Shown piece by piece: positions 25,369 to 38,700 of a DNA stretch of 64,000 nt (within the stretch, counting starts at the first letter, position 1; every line of letters begins with the position of its first letter). The stretch spans positions 10,420,896 through 10,484,895 of the forward strand of contig CM029119.1 of the NCBI GenBank assembly GCA_016859345.1, in the 5' to 3' direction. The stretch comes from Istiophorus platypterus (lineage: Eukaryota > Chordata > Actinopteri > Istiophoriformes > Istiophoridae). The notes beneath the pieces are model-generated. The model saw only the letters and a list, made by a program, of their open reading frames with translations. It did not search any database and was not told the origin of the DNA. Both the position numbers and the translations under genes were made by a program.

Positions 25369-26150
25369 GTCAGCGGTCTGGTCTCAATCTCCACGGTCCC
25401 AGAAGAGCCAACCTTTCCACGTTTAAAGGCCAGGGAGTACAACTAAAAAAGAAAAAACAATTATTCCTCCATGGAAACATCCCGAAGCGACGTGGTTGTA
25501 CTGTCTGAAGGGGAAACCTAGCTTCTGATGCTACGTGTCCAGCGGTAGCGGCGTTTAACGGCCGAGTTCGTGAGCTAGCTAGCAACACTACGGCTAACGA
25601 GGCAAAGGACGGGGCCGTTTAAATGGTGCTTCATTCACGTCACACTCTCACCTGAGAACATTAAACACTGTCGATATGTCTGACCGGTGACGGGAGATAT
25701 CCACCTCCGGAATATACAGATTTATTGATATGTATATTTATGTTTTAACGGCCAAATTACCCGCAGGTCGGCGAGAAGTAGGTGCGTGTCCAGGAAATGG
25801 TGTCGACCTGTTACCGGGCCCGTGCGGGGCCAGTTCAACGCAAGTTCAAAAATGTCTGCTGTCAATCGGTGCGGGTATTTACACGCAAAGCTACGAGGCA
25901 AGTTTCGTTATGTCCGGTTTACCTTGCTAACTAACCGCTATGGATGTTTACCAGGATTAAATTAAAACATGTCAGGCTCAGGCTACGTTTTTATTTGCCT
26001 CGTCTCACTTAAGTATTCTCCGTTACTCCTGCGCAGCCAACATGGCGGCGCACTCCACTGCGTAACGCACTACGCTGCGTGCGGGGCTTCTCCAAATTGT
26101 GCGGGATTTTGCGGTTAGCTTCACGGTATAAACTGAAAACGAGCGGGAAT
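25330..26150. promoter_or_regulatory. CpG island, promoter-like, not belonging to gfra1 or atrnl1
   Basis: This block carries several dozen CpG dinucleotides in about 0.8 kb, whereas flanking kilobases have very few. It includes AACATGGCGGCG (26039-26050), a YY1-type core, an ETS-like CCGGAA near 25707, TTCACGTCAC near 25633 and a tgcgcag half-site of NRF1 type near 26032. A strong splice donor lies on the minus strand at 25336/25335 (CCAAG|gtaag). Such islands in vertebrates nearly always mark a transcription start. It sits 5-6 kb beyond the gfra1 3' end and 6 kb beyond the atrnl1 3' end, so it should start another transcript, most likely leftward on the minus strand. Confidence 0.7.
26039..26050 (+). 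promoter_or_regulatory. YY1-type site
   Basis: AACATGGCGGCG fits the extended YY1 core (AANATGGCGGC), which is typically placed at or just downstream of transcription starts in CpG-island promoters. Confidence 0.5.
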
Positions 26151-26370
26151 TTAATAGTAGGCTGAATGTAAAATGAAAATTAGAAAAGAAAAAAGGCTTC
26201 AAGATGTGTAAACTGACTTTTGACATGGGAACTTGGCCTCAGAGCAGAGTAAATTTATGTTGGATTGAATTTCAGTATCACATTTTTTAGCTTTTATGTC
26301 AGTAAACCAAAAGGTTTAGGGTATGAGATGTTGTTTATGAATACAACATAGATTTCTTTTGTTGGAAGCT

Positions 26371-26434
26371 GGTGGGTTTTTTTTGTTTTGTGTTTTGTTT
26401 TGTGGTTTTTTTGTTTTTTGTTTTTGTTTTTTTT
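26371..26434 (+). repeat. (TTTTG)n low-complexity tract
   Basis: About 64 bases almost only T and G, with irregular TTTTG/TTTTTTG units, next to the CpG island. Confidence 0.85.
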
Positions 26435-29400
26435 CAAGAGGATCTTTGCTGACACACAAAGGAGAAGAAAAGCAAAAACAGTCCCAGCCCTTGTTATTTG
26501 TTGACTTAACTGATTTGTTGCTCTGTTTCATCGGATATCGAATCCTCCCTTTTTAATAGTTATGTATCATTAAAAAAAATAAATAAAATGTAGTTTAGAC
26601 TTGTTTAGAAATGGCTGAATTTGGCGTGACTCATCTGCCTGACACATCGGTTCAGCATGTCCGCCCAAACCAGGCAGACACACCAAATATAGTAATGTCT
26701 TTGCAACAATACAGTGTATTGTACCTACTGCGGTACACTGTATATGTGACAGGAATGTAGATGCCTCAAAAATGCTTTGTTTGTTTTATTAGAAGGGTTA
26801 CATCATTGCAGTGAAATAAACAAATAGACAAAAGTTTGAACTTTGCAGATGAATGTGACAATGCAGAGTAGACTCATCTTCTAAATAACATCATCTTTGA
26901 TCTTTGAACATATGAAGTTCAGTTGTTATGATTAGGCGGGCATAATCCAAAGTAAATAATATATAGTACAGCACCTTGAGGATATTCATTAGTTCATTTA
27001 TTTTACCCTGACTGTTATCTGTAAAACATGATGACATTAACATCTCCTGGAGTTTAAGGCCTTGACAGCTTAATTTACAATATGCGCTGGCATCCAAATT
27101 CTTCCAGCAGAGAAAAAAATCCAATAGGATTATATTGTGTGGTTTGGCAGGTTTGTCTGCTGACGCGCCCCCATAATTTATTACTGAAAGTGACAGATTA
27201 ATCACCATGTCTTGGTAATAGAGGAGACAAAACAAGACAAACAGGAATAAAAATCCGTATTCTAACATCATAAGTTAATCGGGAGACTCGAGAGCTTTAA
27301 TTTCTGCAGTGAGCCATGAGGCACCCCACCCACCCATTCACATGTTTTTCGAATTATCAACCTCGTATAGTCAGTGCAACCTAACACCATCAGACTTGAA
27401 TCATGTATGAGGATCAAACTGGTAATGCAGATTTATTTATGTAGATCTATCTGGTGGTTAAATTAAGTGCATTGTTACAACTTACACAAAAGACAAGGTC
27501 AAGCCAGCCCCCCTTCTTTATCTGATTGATTTCAGGAACATTCTGTAATGTTATCAGGGCAACAAGAGAGGAAACTGAATTAGCTCGTATTTTTAGTAAG
27601 GAGAGAACACGCACTGTCATTGATGCACAGTCATTTGACTTTGTCACCAGAAAGAAAAGAACAATTGATTAAAAAAGAGTAGTTGTATTAGTTTGTCTTT
27701 AAAAAAAAAAAAAAAAAAATTAATGTAGAGGGATCAAGTTAAAAATCAGAAACTGGAATTTAGATTTTATCTTTGAATTATGAGTCCAAGTAATTAGTCT
27801 ATTTACCAGTTCCGGAGTGGTAGGAATACAAACACTGTTTCTTTTTTAATAATTAAAACTATTCCAACATGAATGAAGGGAACATTCCAAAATTGCTGTA
27901 ATTGCTTGATTTATCTTGTTATATAACACTGAACATAAGACTTAAATCCTAAAAATATGGCTGCAAAAGTCTCAAGTGTTATTGTAACAAAGGCTGTAGT
28001 TTCTGTATGAAATTAGAAGTGCCATAAAAAAGCAAGTGAAGTGTATTCAGCATGTAAGTAAATTATTTTTGCATAATTTAGGGGTTGGTGGAACCAAGAT
28101 TACATTTCAGTTCTTCAAAGAAAATTGTACTCGTAATTTCCCATTCACCTCTAAGACCCGTACTTGATTTTCAACAATGCTGTGGATGTCATGGTAACCT
28201 ACCCCACCTGACCAGGTAGCTAAAATGAAAGAAGCATGTTCCCCTCATTAATATCCTCTTTATGATGAAGTAAATGACCTAAACTGGTAAACTGGCCAAA
28301 ACATAAGAAAACAATTCAGTGCTAACTAAGCAATAGATTACAAAGAATGGAGGGACTATGCATGTCATCAATGATCAGGCACAGCAGAATTAAAAATATA
28401 ACTCACTAATTTCCAGACAATATGACCATCAGGGTTGGACCAGACTGGAGATCTGTTTGCCAACAATGACTCAGGTTCAGCACAGCAGTCGCTCTAAATA
28501 TTTTCACCATATCCCTCTCCAGTACTTAGCAATGACCTCTGTTCACCCACCTGTCATTTTGAAAAATAACAGCCAGTCACAGCTCTGAAAAGCCAACAGC
28601 CCGTTTGGTCAAAAGCCCTCAGATTCTAATGGCTCACTGGACCTTTTTCAGACACTGAACCGACTAGATGGGACTGATGTTCACATGTAGCTGTTGGTGG
28701 TTTACAGTGTATAAAACTTGAATGGTATTCATGCCGGCTAACAAGGGGCTTGTTAAAAGCAAACAGGTTAAAGCTTCCAAATGTGTGTTGCACTGGATAT
28801 CTACTAGATCTTACAACCAAGTGGAGTGGAGTTGTCTCAAAACGGTTGGGATGACGAGTGTTTCCTCTGGCACTCACTGCTCGCTCTCAGCAGAGATCAA
28901 TGAAACCCTGCGGATTCTCCATGGGGCCACCTCGCTCACAATTTGACATGGAATGACACGAGAGCCATATATCAGCCAGACGAAAAGCCTCCATCATGTT
29001 CGGAAGATTTTGTATCCATCTACATACAATTATAGCATAGAATTAGTTTCTCCATCCAGAATATTTCAATCTGATCCCTTCTAATGCAACCAATCCATTC
29101 TCAGTGCAACTAGCAATTATATTTGTACAATGTTTCAGTTAATCATTGTTCATAAGTCATTATGTGACATCATTGGGTGCTGCACAAATGTCAAAAAAAT
29201 TCCATCAATGTGCCTATAGTATTTTGAAAACATTTTATAACGGCAAAGTGTCAAAATCACTGATAGAGAAGGAGAGGATTTATAGGAATCGTACAGCACC
29301 TTCACATGTACAATTCGCTGCCACAGGCGCAACAAAACTGCAAAGCACAATGATGGTTTAAATCCCTCACCCCCCCCCCAAGACCTGTCACCTCCATTTT

Positions 29401-30971
29401 AACTGGTACACACAAGGCACAGGGAGAACAAAGAGGAAGAGTGCAGGTCAAAAAGCCCTCTCTTCAAAAAGGCATGTTTGGTACTGGAGAAAGTTAAAAG
29501 CAACACATGCAGCATGCAACTCCAGTGAAAATCCTAGTTTGGAAGGCACATGGTGTAAAATCTGAAATATGAAGAGGAATTCTTCTTAAAGAACAAATAC
29601 ATTATATATGTGGCCTTTACATTTAGTGTCATTAAATGTTTTGTTTTTTACACATTTCTTGCCATCGACAGCATTATCCTATACCCACATGCTGAGTGCT
29701 CCTTTAGACTACTATAGTGGCCTTTCTCCAAGAGCGCCTGCAGCTAATAAATATACTGTTGAGTATGAATGAGGATTATCCAGAGTAGCACTTTGGCAGG
29801 CTGCATCCCTTTTCTTCACATCCTTGTTCAAATGCACACTGCCGACATTGAAGATGGAGCATTTTTACAGCATTCTGAAAGGTAATAGAACATTGAAGGA
29901 CAAACCTTTTAATATTAGGCTAGTGCCACATTTTATTTTTTGTCACATGGTCTGCTGAGAGATGAATCTTGAAGGTGAAATTAAAAAAAAAAAAGGTTAA
30001 GACAAGTCATCAGCATTTTTTTCTTTAAATTTTGTCTCTGTCATAATTTGTGTATAGAATATAAAAATATCTGATCCAAATTTTAATGTTTTTGCTTTAT
30101 TCCATTTCCATTTGTAATTTCCAAAACACGACAAGAGAAACCTGCTTTAAATATTTTAATTCCCTAGTGACTGTATTTTAATTCAGTCTTGGAATTGGAG
30201 TCAGTGTTAAGATTCATCCCTTTCAACAAAATAAACAAGAAATTATTTCACTTTGTGATTTTCACTTCATCAGTCGCTCGTGTTTACTGGTTCTGTGTTT
30301 CAAAAAAAGATACCAAATTTCAAGTCTGGTTTTTTGTTTCTCTCTCAGTCACTTTCAGAGGGAATAATTATCTTTAGCGGAGGCAGTCAACCAGTGTTGA
30401 ACAGTGGGCACCAGAATGCAATTGCAAATTGGATGTTTAAGCTTCAGAGGCAGCGAGTACCAGGCACACAGGAGCAGAGGAAAGACAAGAAATGTACTGA
30501 TGATTTCAAAGCCTGTACTATAAATACTTTATGTGACAAGACTCCAGTGCACAAATAAATGTCAGGTCTTTTTTTTTTTTCCTTTTATTTTCTGGCATGT
30601 TGTCCATCTTTAAAATACACTGAAGATTACTGATGTGCAGTTTCTCATCTTTTTTCACGGTACAGTGAGACCCTGATTCCTGTGTAATGACACTGTTATA
30701 GGATAACTCTACAAACACAAAATAAAAACACATAAGCTGGCGTACTATCCTTATGAAATGCATCATAATGACCTCTTTGCAACAAAAAGCAAGACAATGC
30801 CCATAAAGTCCTTAAAGATGCACAATTCAAAAAGTTGATTCTAAAACAATGGATTTAAGTCAAGAATAAAATCAAGTTAAATGCGCTATTACACAGGAAT
30901 CTGTTAAATATCAAAAACAAAATATTAACAGAAATGCTCTTTTCATAAGAGTTGCAAAAGACTTACAATTT

Positions 30972-31023
<52 letters not shown>

Positions 31024-32130
31024 CATATATACACACACATATACATATATATAAATATATATATAATAGTAACAGGTGACAAGGCCTAAAATAAATGATA
31101 ATCTCTTGCAATTTCTTTCATAAAAACCTGACAAACACATGAAATCTCAAGAGATAAAGAGTGACAAAGACTCACATTTGTTCGAACAAGACACTGTACA
31201 ACTCAGGTTGGAGTTGGGGCTAAAAATAGTCGACAGCTTTGAAAATTCTGAAGATCAACGTGCCCCCTCCATAGTTCACGGAAAGCCAAGGCATTATAAA
31301 AGGTAACGTAACTCCTTGTACTCAAAGATGGAAATAAAGTCATAGCTTCAGAGGACTTTAAAAAAAAAACTTACAAAACAAACTAGTAAACAGCCAGAGG
31401 AGCATGATGCCCCTGGTCTAATTATATTAAGTCTTTCTCCTAAATGGCATCCACCCACCACATCAATCCAAGGGCAAGTTCAAAAGCCTAATGTCCAAGC
31501 TGCACAGCAAAATGATACAATTAAAAACTACAGTAGAGAATTTACCAGAACATCAGTGTTTCTCTGCAATATGTGACTTCTTCAACAGTGAGCACACTGA
31601 AAAAAAAATCTGGATTTTTGTCACAAATTAAACTTACAGTTTTCTAACAAAATGCATCAAACTTTTCTTAAGTGTTGAAGTTTCCCACGCTTTACTTTGA
31701 GGACTGACGCCTTGTTCGTGCCTCCTGCAGTTTGCAGTCTTCACCCTACATGCCGCTGGTAGCAATTCCAGTCTAATGTCTCTGCAGCATTTGTACATGT
31801 ATTCCACAGAAAGTACAGACTTTAGCTTCAGCTGGGTGGATGATACATATGTACAGGAAATGCTAGAACAGATCATTAATGGGAACTGGCAAAGTGATGT
31901 GACAGATTACTCTAGCTGTCATGTGGTCATGAGGTGTTAAAGAGTCCAGGCCTAGGGTATAGAGCTTTCCCCACAGAAAAAGGCAGAATGAATTCAATCC
32001 ATACAGCAGAGACTGAGTTAGCAGTCAGGCTCGTCATAAAAACTTAATGCTTTAGCACCGTAGAATACAACTTGTTGGCAAGCAAAAAGGACAAAAAAAC
32101 AAAACATAGGCAGCATTTACTGGATATATA
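26435..32130. other. intergenic sequence between CpG island and atrnl1 3' end
   Basis: No exon is recognised on either strand. It holds an A18 run at 27702-27719, an (AT)n tract at 30975-31067 and a stretch at 26900-27260 that is open for 126 codons on the minus strand and looks more like a conserved non-coding element than a protein. Confidence 0.6.
30975..31067. repeat. (AT)n microsatellite with CA interruptions
   Basis: About 90 bases of alternating AT with acatat and acacacac interruptions, downstream of atrnl1. Confidence 0.95.
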
Positions 32131-32134
32131 CCAG

Positions 32135-32662
32135 TCATTTTTAAACTTCTGTCTTTATTTCCAACACAGTGTGAGGGAAATCAGTTAAACTCTGATATAA
32201 CCTAATGTACAGACACCCTCACTCATTCCTCATGCCCAGCAAATGGATGATGAGGTGTGAAAAAACATTATGATTGAAGCTTCAGTAGGTGCAGATCCTC
32301 CTAATTCATCTGTCTCTGATAGCACAGATCAGGCAGGTTCCCTCTTAGAGCAGACACTAAGTTTTGCATGATGACTAAAAGAAAAGAAGTTAGAGGCCAG
32401 TAGGCTGAGGATGCTGTTGTGGAGGTTGGAGAAGGATTTCTGAGGTTGACATATGCAGAATAGAGCAAAAGGGGGGCAGGAAAGGTCACAAAGGTTGTGC
32501 TCTTGGGACGATAAAACTTCAGTGGTAGCAGCCGAATGAAATCCCCTACATGTTGCCATCTCTGGTCCCTGGAAAGGATTTCCAACTGGGACCTTCAACA
32601 AGTTGTTGCAATAGAACCTCAGATGGTACAAAAAGGGATCCAATGGATTGACGGGTTGAGAC
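32135..32662 (-). other. atrnl1: atrnl1 3' untranslated region (minimum extent)
   Basis: Minus-strand sequence after the stop. The first good poly(A) signal (TTTATT on the plus strand, 32154-32159, AATAAA on the minus strand) is about 505 bases downstream. Longer forms are possible, since further TTTATT occurrences lie beyond (for example near 30585). Confidence 0.45.
32154..32159 (-). terminator. candidate poly(A) signal of atrnl1
   Basis: AATAAA on the minus strand, the first canonical signal after the atrnl1 stop. Confidence 0.45.
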
Positions 32663-32787
32663 TCAGACACATGTGCCTTGGTGTGCAGGAGGAAGGGCTT
32701 TTCGGTTCTTTAAAGCCTGGGACTTGTCCTTAAAATCTGTTGGTTTTTGCTGTGAAATGTCGATCAGCGCACTGGCAACAATGAGTC
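32663..32787 (-). CDS. atrnl1: atrnl1 last coding exon and stop
   Basis: Acceptor ttctccag; TGA stop at 32665-32663. Reads LIVASALIDISQQKPTDFKD, KSQALKNRKALPPAHQGTCV. The family's closing pattern ASAL(I/V)DISQQ ... NRK ... GTC(V/I) is complete, so the C-terminus is genuine. Confidence 0.96.
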
Positions 32788-35700
32788 CTGGAGAAGGGGG
32801 AAAAAGTGAGAAAAACATGAAAGTTGTGAGACACAAGCAATTTACAACAACCGCAGTTAAAAAAGAAACACATACACACACACACACACACACACACGGA
32901 TATTTTGGGTACATCTATCACAAAATACTGCAGATACAGAGAAAATATGCTCAAAAGAATTACAGCTGTCAGCTCTGAAAGACATCATCGAAATTAGATG
33001 CGCCAACATGGATACACCAGATGACTGAAATTTAAGTAGTTCCCATCAAACTCTAGATATTTCATATGAATGTGTTTGTGAAACAAACCTTTTGCTTGCT
33101 CTAAGACTCACTATGTTTGGCTAATAAATGTGGTCTTTCACTTACCTACACGCACTTGAAACACATTAACCACACAAGAAAAAGGGATGATAATGTACCT
33201 GACTGTCCTGGTGGAGGTAAGCCTGAGGGCCCAGAGGGCAGACGCATGAGGACAGTCAACACAGCAGCTTTCCCTCCTGAACACGGCTCCATCGCAACAG
33301 GTTTAGGGACGCCCTGAGAAGTGAGATCGAGAGAGAGAAACAAACAAACAATCACTTTTTTAATCACCACTATGAAAGGAAGTCAAAATAAGTTTCCCAA
33401 AAACAGAAAATTGTTCATTGGTCTATTCAGAATTTACAGTAAAATACTGAACTATGAAAAGCAACACTGTTTATCCAGCACCAACAACACCAAAAATAGC
33501 AGTTTGTGATGATATGCTGAAGAGAGAATGCATTAAGAGGTACTTAGTTGACTCAAATTGTATAAGAGCCTAGGAACTCTTGGTTGGCATATCTCTGCTT
33601 TACCAACCAGGCTTAAATCGAAGTGATGTGGCAGACACACTTGTAAAGTCTGGAAAGTTGTTTTCTACAGTGACATTTGTGATGTTGAATTTTCTTTTTT
33701 AAGACCACCAGACCAACAGTCACTGATATTAGCTGCTGGAGCTGCTGCATTTAAGATGAGACGTCCTCCTCCCCAAGACAAGCGGTTTGATTGCTCACAC
33801 AACAAAAAACACTCGAGCGTGTCCCTGTCAGACAGTCCACGTGTTGAGGAAACAACCAAACCTCTGAGTTAATGGCCAAAACTGCTCGTCTCAAGCGTGA
33901 AAAACGTGTCATCCTGGTAATGAATGTCAAGGGGTTTCACGGCATGGACTGGATGAGGGGAAAGAAATTGGGGAATAATAACATGTCTGAATAGAACTGG
34001 CTTTTTTCTTTGTGTCTGCCTGAATCAAAAATGGAGATGAAAGAGGTACTGAAATGGGAGAAAAATGGGGATGCACAAGCATATGCATTTAAACATGAGA
34101 GAATCAGGGCTCGGACGTAATAATTTGAAATAAAACGTTCAAATGGAATTTGTTGTATATTTCACCCTGTGCAAAGAGCAAAAACAAAACACTGATGCTA
34201 ACTTGTGGATTTTGAACAAGCATTGATTCCAAAAGCCTTGATATAATGACTATGTGCAGTACGTTAAACACAATGGATATAGTGAGTGTGTTAGATGCAG
34301 ATTTGTTTTAGCTGTGAAAAAAAAAAAAACAGAACAAAACTTAAAACTCTGATGTATATTAATGTATGGAGTTCTTTAATCAAAAGTAAATCCAATCCAG
34401 TTTCCTGTGTAGCATGCTGTGTAATTTCTCATGCAACTGCCAATTAAGTTTGCCATTTCAAATGCCACAGTTAACAACCACAGGATGTTTTTTAGTTACT
34501 CAGTGACACTGAGGGTGCTGTCGTATGTATCAGGCTTTAACTATGTTGGTTTAACCAAAAAGCAAGTGAATATGCTGAAAAAGCCGTTTAACACAATGAA
34601 CCTCACAATACAGAGAGTAGAGTAGAGATGAACATTTCACAGAACACAATGGATAAGAAGAGAACATTTTCAAAATGAGAAATGTCAAATGTCCTGATCA
34701 AGTGAAAGCACAATTGGTACCAAACGAAACAAGTATGGCCAAGAATTTGATAATGTAATGTATCATTGTATTCTAATTATACCGCACTGGCAGTATTGTA
34801 ATGGCAAACAGAAAAAAACAGCCATAGACTTGTCCAGATTGTTTTTGGAAACTTGAGCTTTTATCCTTACTGGAAACTTTAGCTCTCAGACACTGAAAGA
34901 ACGGGAAAGTATTAATAATCTTTAAGGGCACAGTGTAGCCAATTAATAAAGGTAATACTAATGATTAGTTTTTTAAGAAAAAAAACCCTCTGTAATCAAA
35001 AGAATGAATATTTCAACTCATTATGCAACACCTTTTGATTTCCAAATATGGCAAACTTTGATACATATGCTAATGACAGTTGATTCTGAGAGGTACTAGA
35101 TTTGTCCTTCATCAATAGAGAGCCCTCTTTGCAGAATTCAAATAATTTCCTGAGGTTATGAATGCTGTCAACATCGGCCCAGCTTCGGTTCCATTTGTCT
35201 CTACCACTAATCATCTGGAACTAATAGAGAGAGACAGAAAGATGAGGAGAATGGAGAGCAGGACAGAGTAAAGATTTTTTTTTTTTTTTTTAAGATGGAG
35301 GACTGGACCAAAGTACAAATAGAACATGGGGCAGACTCAAACTCTATTTGTTAATCATTTGTTAAAATGATTTCATCTACCATTCAACTACATGATTCAT
35401 TAAAATACAGTGTGTACTTGGTTTTAAACCCAATTTACAGGGATCCCTGTATCCTCAAGACTGTACTTCAAGTCCAGGTGCCTCTAACCTACATCTACTA
35501 AATACTGTATATAAAGCTCTGAAAATTGAAGGCAAATGCAAGGAGGCTAGAATTTCTTAGAAACATCGTACTGTACATGACAGACATATTTCTGTACCAC
35601 AGGCATTGTGTGCTTTGTTACTCAACCCAATTACACCATATGATCAGAACAAAATATTCTCATGCATCTACCCAGGTACACTCACGATCGAGAGGCAAAC

Positions 35701-38700
35701 CGTAGAACTACCACCAACGTACAATGGCAATTAAAATGCCAGCCATTTCATAACTGTACAAGTAACTCTCCTAATGAATAGCTTATGTGAATTACATTTG
35801 TGCAAATGAGCTAATTTAACCTATGCTGAATTTTGGCTAAGCCTAATCCACTCTAAGCTTACATGGATCACTGGGTGAAACATCATTACAGTTGTTCCAA
35901 ACAAATTAGCAACAGAGATAAAGCTGTGGTTTGTAAGACTTGAAGAAGCAGCACTGCTGTATGGCTTTTATAGAAATACTGACCATCTTTATGTTAATCA
36001 TTGCAAGATCATCATCAATGGCAATTTTGTTTTGTTGTCATTTTTTAAACAACTCCCCAAAAGCTGGAGATGGACTTCTGGACAGATATTTGGGGTGTCC
36101 AGATGATAAATCCTACAAACTCTGGTAATCCCCTGACATTTCCTGTAGCACTACCAGCAGGTCAAATATTCTGTAAAATATCTGTGGATTGGCACCAAAA
36201 TTGAGTTATATTTTCTTTGCTTACACATCCTCTATGCACTGCCAGTCCAGATGTAGCTGCTGTACCACTGACTGTACATGTTTGATACTGTATACTGCGC
36301 AGTATTACCACCATCAGCCCAGGGGTGAATGTAGGGTTCTGTTTACACTGCTTTACTGCATAAGGTACTTGGTACTTTATATATCTTACAAAAGGTTGAT
36401 AATATCACTAGTATTATTATTGATATAAATACTGATATTATTACTAGCAACTTCATGAAAAATGTTTTTTGCCTGCGATGGTGACTTTCAATTACATCAC
36501 TGACTGACATGACCCTAAAGCATAGTTACACATTGCTTTATTTGTCGTGCATTTTTTGGAAGTACACAGAACTAATCAAGTACCATCACATCTATGCTGT
36601 GGTTTTTGCAATAATAGCATAAATATAACATTTTTGTTTGTGTGAAAAGGCAGCAATGAGAGCAAACTTAAGCCACCTCCTTTCTTCTTGCTCTTGGAGT
36701 ATCCTCACCATGCAGAGGAAAATAAAAACATAACTGACTCATTCCATTCTATTTCAACACTAATGTTGCTTTTCCATCAAGGCTTTTTAAATCTGGTGTG
36801 TCAATTTTTATCTCTTCCAAAAAAAAAAAAAAAAAAAGGTTTACACAGCCTGCATTTCAACGATGCATTAATCAAGCGTGACGACTGTGTTATGGCCATT
36901 CATAACCATCCAAGTGCATAAGTATGCATACGCACACATACAAACACACATAAACACACAACATATCTCCTTTCCTTTTCCTCTTGCTGACAGGTGTCAT
37001 CCATCATACTCGCTGTCTGTTAGTGGTTCCATATGTTGAATGCCGGCCATAGTGAATAGAGACATCTGTGACATCGAGGCCTAGTTCCACAGTGTTGGGG
37101 CCCGATTGGCTCCCTGTACAGCAGCTGCTGACATCTTGGTCACTAAATGTCCATCTCTTGGGGACTTAAACCAACCAAAAATGGAGGAACTGGGGACAAA
37201 GGCTGTTGTGCTTTTTTCTCTCAGACCAGCTGGAGTGTCTGCAAAGACTTAGTGACAGAGAGCTAGTACTAAATAATGCAGTAATATCATTGCTGACAGT
37301 ATAGTCAGAGAATAAGGTCTTAAATGTTTCCATGTGTTGGAAAGGGTTTGAAGGGTAATTCTGGAACTGTATCCCTTTTGTGTCTGGTTTCTGAAAAGGC
37401 TTTGTCAGTTATAGTGTGGATATTATATTGAAATGTATTCTTAACTTTGTCCCTACCAAACTGACCTGTACCCAAAATCTTGCGTTGTGTGCCTGCTTAA
37501 ATGCATACACTATCTATGTAAATTCACCTGTCTGCATTAAATCAGTAAAAAGGTGGGTCCGACTTAAAAGCACAAACAAAGCTGGCAAAACAAACGGGAG
37601 ATCAATGACGCTTGCCTGGCATCAGTGTCCTCTTTGACATCAACACATATTTCCAAAAGCTAAGTGGTGCCAGATGCTGACCAATTAACCTTTATAAAGG
37701 AAAATTAGGCTTGTATCATATGGTTCTCCCTCGGCTGGTAACGGGGCATGTGATGGAGCTGTATGTGGTGCAGCATATGCATTTGCTAATTTGAAACAAG
37801 TGTACTATGGCAGAATATGATAATGTGCTTCCATACATAAAAAATGTACAAATATATGAGTTATAGGCAAATAAACATCATTTAACAGTCAGAAGCATGA
37901 AATAGGATCAAATGATTAATATATGGATTGATTGTCATTTGAGATGATTTCTTTGCCACTAGAAGCTACTGAAAAAATTTGGCATGTAAATGATTAACCA
38001 AAGCACTATTTAATTATGAGCTGCTTGGTGTACGCTAGATTTACTGTGAGGGCTGTCATAATATTATGTGTCTTAATCATACATTTAGGTAACGTATTGG
38101 GCGGGAAAGTTGCTTGCTGGTTCCGTAGTGTGCTGAACTTAAGATGTGGTTTATATTTTGCTACAGTAGGTGCCACTGAAAAGCATTCTGCATACAGATT
38201 TGTGTGAAATTAATTTTGGAGACAGGCATGAAAATGACAAAAACAACAAAGTTCTCAGGTGCTTTCTGCAACAGTACTTATCCAGCAACTTCCTTAAAAG
38301 CCGTGTGGACATCTAAGTAAAACTGAAAGTCAAGCACTCGTGGGTTCACTCTGCATCTTGAAAGGGTCGAGAAACAGGAGGCTGAAGATGTGTGTTGTTT
38401 TTTTTTTTCCCCAGTTATCGTTTCCAGAACAGCTTGGGACATTTTTCAAAGCCACACTCTCTAGTGGATGCAAAGTCACTACCTACATGCACTTTATAAC
38501 AAGAAGACTGTCTTTGTTTTTTGTGCAGGAAAGGGAGGACTGGAATAAATTATTAAGTAACAGGTGGACACAGATGTCCCGCTGACAAGGATGTAATTAA
38601 CAGTTTGCTTAAATCAAGGCACAGCAGTGGTTTCCAGCACCATTCAGCTTCAGATTATACCTCACTGCTTCAAAGGAAAAACTATAAAGTGCACTCAGAG

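Noticed and set aside
25370..25588. 72-codon minus-strand frame in the CpG island
   Set aside because: Has no recognisable domain and ends just before a better-placed ATG; CpG-rich sequence is poor in stop codons. At most an upstream frame in a leader.
25730..25930. 66-codon plus-strand frame in the CpG island
   Set aside because: Open because stop codons are rare in CpG-rich DNA; no domain or splice context.
26891..27271. 126-codon open frame on the minus strand
   Set aside because: No recognisable domain, no splice context, AT-driven composition; more likely non-coding, listed only as a possible conserved element.
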